The notes beneath the pieces are model-generated. The model was not told the DNA's origin. It ran no database searches and worked only from the letters and a program-made list of their open reading frames with translations. From positions 169,205,874 through 169,269,873 of the forward strand of contig NC_134830.1 in the NCBI RefSeq assembly GCF_004210375.1: a DNA stretch of 64,000 nucleotides, in the 5' to 3' direction. Origin of the DNA: Tachypleus tridentatus. Taxonomy: Eukaryota > Arthropoda > Merostomata > Xiphosura > Limulidae. The translations under genes and the position numbers were made by a program. Below are positions 1 through 10,700 of this stretch, piece by piece. Position 1 is the stretch's first letter, and every line of letters starts with the position of its first letter.

Positions 1-1213
1 GTGAGTGAGAGTTTCAAATTTTTATTCTGTTTATCTGCTAGCAATTCTCACTAACTCAACATAAAACGTATTGATCAAGTATTGGTGAGTTGCCTAGCAA
101 CCTTTCTCTGAATGATTCGGTTTTCTGTGCCAGCCACTGCTTTGTATTTATAATGCTAATTAACCGTCAGTCATAAACTAAGCACGCAACCCCTTTGACC
201 TTCTGACTCAGTTTAAAGTTACTGTTTAAGTTATGATTCAAGAAAGAAAACACATTAACTGAAAGTCAAATCCAACTCATGTCTCTACGATACATAGGAG
301 CTAGTAATGAGTTCCAGTTTCAGTGGCACGAGAAGATGAAAATGGTAACATGAACTCTCTGGGCAAGAAACCAGTCAATTGTAGGCTAACCCTCCAGGCA
401 ACAACTAGGTACTCATTATACAGCCAGTTCAATTCAATCAACTGGGATAATGTATCTTGTTCAAGGGCACAACAACAAGTTGTGAGCAACTACCGAAAGA
501 GTCCAAAGTATCAGTCAATGGGTCAGAATGTCCCCGAGAAAGGAACGTACTAATGCGAATTTTCTGTAAACAGGGTGGGTTAAGGTCAAAAGAAGAGCCA
601 CTGCTAGCCACACTTTAAAGGTAGAACTGAAAGTATACAACTGGGGGATTGTTCGTACTAGTGTTCACTAAACAATCAACATGTGAAGGAGAAAAATATT
701 TTTTTTAGTTTGTCTGATTGGCAGGTAGAATATTACTGGAGGAAACAAACGTCAAGTGAATGTGGGCTAAATAAAGTCAGTAAGCCTAAATGGTGAAATA
801 AGGTCAAAAAGAAATATTTTCGGTTCAAAAACTATACTAAACATGGCACGTAATATTGAAATATTCCTAATACCAACAAATCTACGACACACTTCATTGA
901 AACACCCCTTATATAAACACATTTACGACACGCATCATTGAAATGCCCTTGCAACAACAAACCTAAGAATCACTCCATTCAAATACCTCTTATACCAGCA
1001 AATCAGAGACGCTATTAAAATATTCCTTATAGAAAACAGTGTAAAGTAACAGTGGAATATCCATCAGTTGTATCATGATTTTCTAATTCCTCACTTCACC
1101 AGTTAAGTACAATGAACAGTGTAGAAACGTCCCTATATTTTCATAACTCTTGATATTAAAAAAGCTCAACTAAACACAATTATTCGAGAATTACGTAAAA
1201 TAAACGAACTTAC
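1..1213. other. KIF19-like intron 2 (partial), no recognisable content
   Basis: AT-rich sequence downstream of the second coding exon. I see no exon, transposon or repeat in it. The window opens with GTGAGTGAG on the plus strand, which resembles a splice donor, but no exon can be assessed to its left. Confidence 0.5.
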
Positions 1214-3671
1214 TTTTCCAGCAACTGCTCTAACTACCACTCCAGGTCCTCTGTTCGCTTCATTAGCAAATATTGGCCGAATTCGTAGAGCAACCTGAAT
1301 AGAAACGATATCAGCTTCATGTTAATGTTCTATGTTATGATTTCCTTGGTTCTGATGTATAACTCTTTACTGACCGCAAATAACCTAAAATATTCTAAGT
1401 GTTTAGATAATATGTTACGTACCAACACACTTATATTTCACCACTATAGGAAGCTTTTCTTTTCTTTTTTTACTTGCTTCATTCTTCCAAGCAGAACTGG
1501 AAACTAGTCTGCTGCCGCAGTAGATGCAAAACAAATAATAGATTAGGCCTCTACATTATAATTTATTTACTGAAATTCACGTTTTGGTAAAAGAACAAAT
1601 TCACTTTGTTGATGATAAGGAATTCACATTTTTTTTATGACGTAAAGACATTTGCAAATTTGATGAGATTAAAATATTCACGAATAAGTTCTAAACTGCT
1701 GTGAACTTCATATTTTCCGTTACAATATGGTATATCAAGAACGACTTTTATCCACTGTAAACACTAAAAAAACACACGAATAATTCTTTAATGTTGAAGA
1801 ACAAACATTGACAATTCATATTTGAACATATTTCACTTGACAATTAGTTTGTTTCATTTTCATATTTAATTTTATCGTAATTAATTAATTTCATCCATGG
1901 GATAACGAGTGTGAGAACGATCTTTACCAAATGAGACACAATCAGTCATCTTATTTATTGAGTGATTACAGGTTACTGACATTTACTATAGTTTACTCAG
2001 TGATTACAGGTTACTGACATTTACTATAGTTTACTCAGTGATTACAGGTTACCGACATTTACTATAGTTTACTCAGTGATTACAGATTACTGATATTTAC
2101 TATAGTTTACTCAGTGATTACAGGTTACTGACACTTACTACAGAGTTTATTCAGTGATTACAGGATACTGATATTTACTACAGTGTTTGCTCAGTGATTC
2201 CAGGATACTGATATTTGTTACAGTGTTTATTCAGTGATTCCAGGATATTGATATTTACTGCGGTATTTACTCAGTAATTCCAGGATGCTGATATTTACTA
2301 CAGTGTTTACTCAGTGATTTCAGGATACTGATATTTGTTACAGTGTTTATTCAGTGATTCCAGGATATTGATATTTACTACGGTATTTACTCAGTGATTC
2401 CAGGATATTGATATTTACTACAGTGTTTATTCAGTGATTCCAGGATATTGATATTTACTACGGTATTTACTCAGTGATTCCAGGATATTGATATTTACTA
2501 CAGTGTTTACTCAGTAATTCCATGATACTGATATTTGTTACAGTGTTTATTCAGTGATTCCAGGATATTGATATTTACTGCGGTATTTACTCAGTGGTTC
2601 CAAGATACTAGGGTTAACTCAATCTTGATAGTATGAGAAAAACTTTTTTTTTCAACCTTAGAAATGTCTGAGAAGCATTTCAGAAAACATGAGGTTAGGT
2701 TTGAATTTCGCCCAAAGTTACACAAGGCTTATTTGCGCTAGTCATCTCTAATTTAGTGGTGAAATACAAGAGGGAATGCAGCTAGCCATTACCACCAACC
2801 GCCAACTCTAGGGTTACACATTTACCAAGGTATAGTGGGATTGAATAGTGGTGTTTGTCATCACATTATAATGCCTCCACGTCTGAAAGGGTGAACATGT
2901 TTAGTATGAGGAGGATTCGAACCTGCGATCTTGAGATTACGAATTTAGCGCTCCCTAACTATCTGGCCATAGAGGGCCGAAAACAAACTGGAATAAAACT
3001 GAAAGTATCGAACTCGGTGTGAGATTATATTTACATAATGAAAGCGTGAAGGGCATTTGGAACGAGTCAGTTCTTTCGCGTCTTAAATTAAATTAATTAT
3101 AAGGAGTGGTATGATAAATGTTAAAACGAGTTAAAGTTGTGCCTCTTAAAACAAATCAAATTACACGATAAACGCGAGGAACGTTACGACAAGTTTAAGA
3201 GTGTATTTCTGTTTATGATTTGTATTTATGGCAAAGCTGCTAGAGATATCCACCGACGTCCCTAACGTATAATTACTAATTATAGGAAAGGCAGAAGCAC
3301 CTTACCACTCACCATCCACATTTGGGGATTGACTGCCCAGCTAAAAAGAGGTTGGAATTATACAATGGTATCCTACGAACTGGTATGGCAGCTATGAAAT
3401 TCAGAACTCCACTAGAGGGCCATCCCTCGCCTTTAAAATCATGTCATTTTTTGAAAATATTATTTATGTGAACTAAATTGGACGCATTTGCTTTAAAATC
3501 CAGTTCATTTTCTTGTTATCCTGAATCAGGTTTTAGATATTATCTCCAGACACTATTATCTGATTTTAAGTCTATTTCACTCTTTCTCAGTTGACTGATT
3601 TCTTTAACGTATAAAGAACAACTTACCATTAACTGTTGTTGTCCATCTGTTGACTTTTGTTTACCGGCCAT
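1214..3671 (-). CDS. KIF19: Kinesin-8 motor, KIF19-like (N-terminal two coding exons)
   Basis: Coding exons on the minus strand are 3627-3671 (15 codons, start ATG at 3671, donor GTAAGT) and 1214-1294 (27 codons, after an ATTCAG acceptor, donor GTAAGT); the intron is phase 0. Spliced, they read MAGKQKSTDGQQQLM then VALRIRPI. The QQLMVALRxRPI stretch is the signature start of the KIF19 motor domain (first beta strand of the kinesin fold). KIF19 is a plus-end-directed, microtubule-depolymerising kinesin-8 that limits motile cilium length; that role is known from vertebrates and inferred here. After RPI the sequence (FANEANRGPG) differs from the vertebrate acidic stretch. The P-loop and switch motifs must lie beyond the left edge; I found no third exon in 1-1213. 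Another kinesin-8 is possible but the N-terminus favours KIF19. Confidence 0.72.
1951..2608. repeat. Minisatellite, 38-40 bp unit, about 17 copies
   Basis: A tandem array in KIF19-like intron 1. The left units are 38 bp and nearly identical (core CAGTGATTACAGGTTACTG). The right units carry GATTCCAGGATATTGATATT and alternate TTTACTACAGTG with TTTACTGCGGTA endings, giving a higher-order pattern of two to four units. The last unit decays at about 2608. Intron sequence outside the array and the SINE copy shows nothing I recognise. Confidence 0.9.
2696..2981 (-). mobile_element. tRNA-Thr-like SINE, diverged copy
   Basis: Minus-oriented copy of the dominant SINE. On the plus strand it runs from the tail (TTTGAATTTCGCCCAAAG) through the body (CATTATAATGCCTCCACG) to the tRNA-like head with a B-box (GGATTCGAACC) and GGCCATAGAGGGCC end. 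It is well diverged, so old. Confidence 0.85.
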
Positions 3672-4490
3672 TTAGAAGAGTATAAGCTAAATTTTGGAAT
3701 CTTTCTGATAGTTTGATACGCTTCTATTTCATGATGTCGTTTATTTCACTGAATATTTCCATTTTATGCAACGCAACTTGGTGTTCGTCATACAAAACTG
3801 TTTTTTTTTATTATTATCTTCAGTCGGTCTGTTTCACGTTGGCAACGAAATTTGTATTCTCTGTCGACTCTTGGTTTGTTTTGGTAAACGAATGTTAGCA
3901 ACCCACGTGTAGTGCATTGATTTTACAGTACGATATAAAGACGGTCATGGCGCTGTTCTAGACCTAAGTGAAAATTATAGTAAACAGCACAAAAGTAATT
4001 TCAATACAAATTATACTTGAAGACTTGATGTCACGTGAACACTTATACAGATTACAAAATAAGACTCTGATTGGTCAGTTGCATCTAGTCCTGGGATTTC
4101 TGTCCGGTCGATAACGTTACTTATCTTCACTCTACGCAGAATTTATGTTTAAATATAAATTTTTGTTGTACCACGATTTGGCTCCTAATTACTAAATAAA
4201 TTATGTTTATAAATAAATGCAGTTGTTGTTTCTGTGTTTTTGTTGGAAATTATAAATAACGCGTCAAGCTTTTATGCAGTTTGGAAAATACTTGATAAGT
4301 TATACGGATATTTACTTAATTTACCTAAAAACATAGTGTCTTTATTAGCATACTAGAAAAACAAAAGAATAAAACAGTGCTTTGAACCCTGTTGTATTTA
4401 AGAAATGTTTTTAGCTGTTTTGATCTGTTTCACCTGGTTTCTGCAGTTTCACATATTACAGCCAGACTTTTGTGTTTAATACATTATTTT

Positions 4491-4765
4491 GGCCCGGCGT
4501 GGCTAGGTAGTTAAGGCACTCGACTCGTAATCTGAGAATCACGGGTTCGAATTCCAGTCGCACCAAACATTCTCGCTCTTTCAGGCGTGGGGGCGTTATA
4601 AAGTGATGGTCAATCCCACTATTCGTTGGTAAAAGAGTAGCCCAAGAATTGGCGGTGGGTGGTGATGACTAGCTGCCTTCCCTCTAGTCTTACACTGCTA
4701 AATTAGGGACGGCTAGTGCAGATAGCCCTCGAGTAGCTTTGTGGGAAATTCAAACCGAACCAAAC
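4491..4765 (+). mobile_element. tRNA-Thr-like SINE
   Basis: Full-length plus copy: head GGCCCGGCGTGGCTAGGTAG, anticodon-loop-like CTCGTAA, B-box GGGTTCGAATTCC, conserved body (TCCCACTATTCGTTGG) and tail TAGCTTTGTGGGAAATTCAAA. It lies upstream of the KIF19-like start codon. The rest of 3672-5271 holds nothing else that I recognise. Confidence 0.9.
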
Positions 4766-5271
4766 TCTTGTGTTTCCATTGAATAAAAGTGCATGAAATT
4801 ATAATGTTATTTTTAACTTCATTGTACTATACTGCTTGAAATTCTAGCGTTTTATCAAAGTTGATTTCATTTCGTTATTTCATTATGTGGGACGTTATTA
4901 ACCATAGTGTTTGTTAGTTGGCTTTAAAATTTGTCTCTCACAAGAATCAATGACACACAAATTGTAATAACAGATTTTTTATATTAAAACCACCAGTGTA
5001 AAATACTCAACGCCCGAGCCCCATATGTAAGGAATACAATGCACGAAGTTTATCAGTTCATGGCAAAATTGTTAATAAATATATAACATCAAAATATATT
5101 CATAAAACATTGCAATGTAAACCAATGACGCGTGAAATTTGTAAATAAGTCCTTAAGCTTACATTTTTGTTTATTTTTCTCCAATCAGTGAAACACGACT
5201 GATAGAATTTAAAAATCTGTAAGTGATTTAAGTCGTAAGTTGTCAAATAGTACTGAAAATATATGTATATA

Positions 5272-6795
5272 CACTGCTGGCCAAAATCTTAAGCCCATAT
5301 AAAGAAAAAATATGCATTTTGCGTTGTTAGACTCAACCACTTATTTGAGTAGAGCTTCGAAAGATGGAAATAAGTAAAGGGAAAAAAGTAATAAACATTT
5401 TTAGCAGTTAATAAGGAAAATGTGAACACTCTGAAATTAGCCTAAATACTAGCTGGTCAAATGTTTAAGACCATACCAAAATGAAGTCCTAAACAGGGTA
5501 AGAAATGCCCAACAAGTGGTCTCAGTAGTGAGTTGCACTCATAACTTTAAACATTCGCTTTGGCATGGTCGATATAAGCGTTTGCAGAAGGCTGGCTGGA
5601 ATGTTATTCCAAGTGGTGAAGATGGCTTCACGAAGATCAAGCACTGTTTGAAATTGACGTCCATTTCTATAGACTTCCCTTGCCATCCACCCCAAACATT
5701 TTCAATGGGGTTCAGTTCGAGCGACACGCTGGATGATCCAAAAGAATCACGTTATTCGTCATGAAAAAGTCCTTTGTCCTGCGGGCATTGTGGATTGTAG
5801 CGTTGTCCTGCTGAAAGATCCAGTTATTTCCACACAAACGAGGGCCTTCAATCAATAAGGATGTTCTCTCCAACATGCCAATGTAGCCAGCTGCTGTTTG
5901 ACGATTCTGTATAACCTGAAGTTCCATTGTTCCATGGAAGGAGAAAGCACCTCAGATCATGATGGAACCTCCTCCACTGTGTCGTGTAGAAAATGTCTCC
6001 GGTGGGATATCCTTATCGTGCCAGTAACATTGGAAGCCATCTGGACCATCCAGGTTTTTTTTCTCAACAGAGAATAAAACCTTCCACTTTTCTACGTCCC
6101 ATGTTTGGTACTTCTCAGCAAAGTTTAACCGAGCTGTTTCGTGGTGTGGAAGGAGGCGTGGCTTTTGAAGACGTTTACGGTTTTTAAAGCCTTTTTCTCG
6201 TAGATGCCGTCTTATTGTTCTTGAGCTGCATTCTGCGTCCGTAAGGGCCTTAATCTGGTTCGATGATGGGCTAGTGTCTTGCTGGACAACCCGTCGAATC
6301 CTCCTGCTGAACGCGGCGAAATTTTCTTGGACCGATCACTTGAAAATCTCGTTCCGTATCCCTTAAGGTCTTTTAAGAAATTTGTAACAGCAATTTTACT
6401 ACGCCCAATCTCACCAGTGATGGCACGTTGATAGAGACCTTGCTTTTGCAGCTCGATAATTCTGCCACGTTCAAACTGTGTCAACTTTTTCGCCTTTGCC
6501 ATGTTTTTATCCAATGCAACGCAGGAGATGTCAGTGGGAGATGTTGACAACGATTATGCTTGAACACAAATGACTAAGTTTCGTTACGTGTTTACCGACT
6601 AACGCTTCGTTTCAGTATGGTTTTAAAATTCTGACCAGCTAGTATTTAGGCTAATTTCATAGTGTTCACATTCTCCCTATTAAATACTAAAAAGGTTTTT
6701 CATTTTTCCTTTTCTTATTTTCATTTTTCGAAGCTCTACTCAAAATGCATATTTTTTCTTTATGTTTATTGGCCTTAAGATTTTGGCCAGCGGTG
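5272..6795 (-). mobile_element. Tc1-like DNA transposon, full length but broken
   Basis: 1,524-bp element bounded by TA dinucleotides (5270-5271 and 6796-6797). Long terminal inverted repeats are visible: 5272-5475 and 6618-6795 share CTGGCCAAAATCTTAAG, AAAGAAAAAATATGCATTTTG, GAGTAGAGCTTCGAAA and GAAATTAGCCTAAATACTAG. The left arm has about 24 extra bases. The transposase lies on the minus strand between the arms. One cut-and-paste insertion of the Tc1/mariner superfamily; old enough to be inactive. Confidence 0.93.
5525..6502 (-). pseudogene. Tc1-like transposase remnant
   Basis: Starts at ATG 6502 with MAKAKKLTQFERGRIIELQ, followed by EIGRSKIAVTNFLKD, the typical paired helix-turn-helix DNA-binding region of Tc1-like transposases. 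Further on are FQQDNATIHNAR (around the second catalytic Asp of the DDE core, about 5800) and LELNPIENVWGGW (third catalytic acidic residue, about 5715). These pieces fall in different frames, and the first catalytic region is not readable, so at least two frameshifts separate N- and C-terminal parts. Intact relatives are about 340 aa. The protein would bind the inverted repeats and cut at TA sites; here it cannot be made. Confidence 0.9.
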
Positions 6796-6969
6796 TATAT
6801 CCATTAAATGCATAGTTCAGAGACCCACCTCTTCATCTTTGAAATACTTTTGAATTGACTGTTCGCTTTCTAAATTACAAAGTTTTTTCTTGTTTGCTTC
6901 CTTTGCTTTTCGTTCTTCGAAAGTATCTGGTATTAATAAAGACGAAGTCACTTTACTGGAAATGTGACA

Positions 6970-7243
6970 CATTAAGTGCTGACTCAAACCTATATCACCA
7001 CCAAGAAAGTGTCAACGCATAACTGTACCACCACTAAAAGGTGTAGGTGTCGACTCAAGTCTTTATAATCCCTAGAAAATGTTCATTCAAAAGTTTATCA
7101 TTACCAGAAAGTGTTGATTCAAAACTCTATCACCATTAGAAGATGTTGACTCAAAACTGTATCACCATTAGAAGATGTTGACTCAAAACTGTATCACTAT
7201 TAGAAGATGTCGACTCAAATATATACGATCACTAGAAGATGTT
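6970..7243. repeat. Minisatellite, 32-bp unit, about 8 copies
   Basis: Tandem array with unit core ATTAGAAGATGTTGACTCAA, best conserved at 7120-7225 and decaying to the left. It lies between the Tc1-like element and the 3' end of the METTL24-like gene. Confidence 0.8.
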
Positions 7244-7618
7244 TTAGTGTCTTTAATTCACATCAGTGAACTTTTATTTAATAGGTTTTGAAAATTTTGT
7301 AACACTTCTGCTACTAATTTGCTCTTCCAGATTGTGTAGCAGGCACGCTGTTAAGGACACTTAAAAATAAATGTGAAACTTCCTCAGTCTTGAAATTTGC
7401 TTAACTGTATTGATATATCCAAGTTACCTATTTGAGGACTAAACAGAATAACATATTCTAAACGCTACATACCATGTCTTTTTGTGTACTTGGGTTGCCA
7501 AGTTTATTACATCATCCACGTTACCCAGTGAAGACCCTAGCCAACTAACACGTGTTATTAAAACCAATGACCTACCAGTTTTCCTGTATAAAGTAAATTT
7601 CAGTTCACTACAAAAATA

Positions 7619-7624
7619 TTTATT
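7619..7624 (-). terminator. Candidate poly(A) signal of the METTL24-like gene
   Basis: AATAAA on the minus strand, 84 bases past the stop codon at 7708. Position and hexamer fit; no downstream element was assessed. Confidence 0.4.
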
Positions 7625-7707
7625 TCAGTGTAAGGGAACAAAGACAACATTTTGTAAGAATCGCTATTTCAAGGTAAACATGAAACCTTTAGAAATATAC
7701 AAAAAAA

Positions 7708-10700
7708 TTAATAGGACTTAATGTCTTTAAACCAAGCTAATTCATAAAACAGATAATCCGTTTTATTTAGTCCGGGTACTTGTTTGGGTTTTACAATGGT
7801 GTTGGGTCTGGAACTAAAGAATCTGAAACCGGCCTCGTTTTCAAGACGTTGTAATAATTTTAATTTTCGGTCAAAGTCTAGGCCAAAGTGGAGATGGATT
7901 TCAACGCACAAATGATAAACTCTCTGAAAAGTAATAAAAAATATGTATATTAATAAGGCACAACTAATATTCTAAAACAAATTAAACAATTAAAACAAAT
8001 AGATTATTTCTTCGTGAAAAATATAATTTATCCAAATACTTTTTTCATCCTCAAATGGCTCGACATGGCCAGGTGGTTAAGGCACTCGACTCGTAATTTG
8101 AGGGTCGCGGCTTCGAATCCCCATCACTCCAAACATGCTCGCCCTTTCAGCCGTGGGGGCATTATAATGTGACGGTAAATCCCACGATTCGAAGATGAAA
8201 GAGTAGTCCAAGAGTTGGCAGTGGGTGGTGATGACTAGCTGCCTTCTCTCTAGTTTTACACTGCAAAATTAGGGACGGCTAGCGCCGATAGCTCTCCTGT
8301 AGCTTTACGCGAAATTCAAAACAAACCAATCACCCTCAAAATCAAAAAAAGGGTTATGTTTCAATCTTAAGCCTACACCAACATAACTGTATGTCACAAG
8401 GATAAAAGTAACTAACACTAATGAAAACAAAATGTATTTGTTTTTACAATTTTTCTCTTTTACGGTTTGAAACCATAGAATAATAAAAAATAGCATTTTA
8501 GAATACTTGTCCTTTCCCACAAGTAGCTGCTCTATTTTTAAATATATATGTATGTATAGTGTTACAGTTTAAACGCTGAAAACTAGCTGAATATTGGAAA
8601 ATTTGTTTGTTTGGAATTAAGCACAAAGCTACACAATGAGCTATCTGTGGTCTTCTCACTAAGGGTATCGAAACCAAGTTTCTAGTGGTGTGAGTCCTTA
8701 GACATAACGCTGTGCCACGGGGGAAGGGTAGTATTGGAAAACCAAGAGGCCTAGTTTGTTTGTTTGTTTTGGATTTCGCGCAAAACTCGAGGGCCATCTG
8801 TGCTTACCGTCTTTAATTTAGCAGTGTAAGACTAGAGGGAAGGTAGCTAGTCATCTCCACCTCTTGGGCTACTCTTTTTACCAACAAGTAGTCGAATTGA
8901 CCGTAACATTATAACATCTCCACGGATGAAAGGGCGAGCATGTTTGGTGTGATGGGGATTCGAACCCGCGACCTTCAGATTGTGAGTCAAGCGCTCTAAC
9001 CACCTGGCCATGCCGGGACCCCAAGAGCCCTAAATTGTTATAAATCTTTCGTTTTCTTTATCGATGAAATAGAGCATTTTATTTGAATAAATTACTTTAT
9101 TCACAGAGTAACGGTCCTAGTATACATCTGAGAAAATGAGTACAGTCAGTTACGAAAATAAAGTCGTTCGTTACTGAGAAAACAGATGAATCTTTAAAGA
9201 CAGTGAATTAAAATATAATGAAGATGGTTTACAGGAAAGTCTGGTCAATATGTATATATATAAGTTGTCTAAAAATAAACTTGATTTTTAAATTGAAAGT
9301 GTTTCAAATGTACCAAAACAATTATAGGTGTGAATGATAGAACATAATGCCTCTTGCCTGTAATACATCATACTCTAGCATCTCCTCAAGGGCGTCCCAT
9401 TCAGCGCCCTCCACGTCCATCTTCAGGACATCTATCACCTGGTTTTCATGTCTTAACATCTTCATGATAGTTCTTAATGTTCTCAGCTTCCATGTTGACT
9501 TGTCCTTAATGTGAAAACTGTGAAGTAAATAAAACAGAAAATAAAAGCTTGTGATCTAGTTCAGAGACTTAGAAGAAACATTCCAGCCCAGTTTAAACGG
9601 ATAAGTGATAGTTCTGTCACAGATGCTCAGGTACCACTATGGTGGATGTCCTAATGGGGTTTATATATGGGTACAGACTCACTCCCCTTGAGTAGCTATA
9701 AAAATAACTGGGGCTAAAGGAGGAGCTTGATCAGTACACTGGTTCTCTGAACACCGCAATGGAGGGGGTCTGTTTTATATTAGCATTCACAATATGCAGA
9801 AATAAAAATGGCGGACATAACAGTAGTGGAACTCTGGAAGATGTATGTATGAACATATATTCTGACAGGAAACTCTATCCAGATAACACTATAAACATAG
9901 ACATCAATAAAACAGCATAGGCCACTTTAAATAAAGTTATTTTATCCTAGAAATAGTCATTGCTGTCGTTTCTGTATTGAATGAAAACAAATAAAAATGG
10001 TTATAATGTATTAGAGAACTGTTACACTCTTTCATAATTATGAAATTTAGTTGAACGAACGGTAACTAAAGTCGTCCCCTATATTGTGTTTCTACAACAA
10101 GCAGTTGTCGTCCATTCAACTAAATTAACTTCATCACAAATAGCCTGCCTAAACAATCTATCAAATAATTATTGACATTTATCAGTACACACCTGAAGTC
10201 CATATGGACCTTGTCGGTAAATAGGTTTCAATATTTTTTCATTGACTAGTTATATTTTTATTTATTTTTATATAATTGTCACATTATCTTCCTCTGACAC
10301 AAAAATAGTAAAACTGTCTATGTTTTGTAGTCCAATAATTTTTGTAAATAAAAAGTTGCATGGGTTCCGTGCAGACATCAAGCAATATACAGATGTGGAG
10401 CTCTGTGTTTTCATCAGGCATTGTGTGTATGGACCCACAAAGGTTATCCATTGTGATAAACGGTGATTATGTATTTAGATCTTTCCTGAAGTGAAGTAAT
10501 GCGCACAACGTACTTCAGAGACGTCTCCAGAATCCCAGTGCAGTGCAGAAAGGCGTCAAATCTGCCTTTGTAGATTTAGGATTGTTTGACACAAGACAGC
10601 ATGCTGGTCAAGGTGTTCCAGTAACAAAGAAAAACGATGTTATCTTTGCCCATGAATCGCGGACAGGAAAGTCCGTCAAACCTGTACAGCATGTGGAAAC

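Noticed and set aside
323-553. 76-codon open frame on the plus strand near the left edge
   Set aside because: No recognisable motif, no splice context, and the opposite strand is also open; it lies in the KIF19-like intron.
7482-7721. 79-codon plus-strand open frame overlapping the METTL24-like 3' end
   Set aside because: No motif; antisense to the 3' UTR and last codons of a well supported gene.
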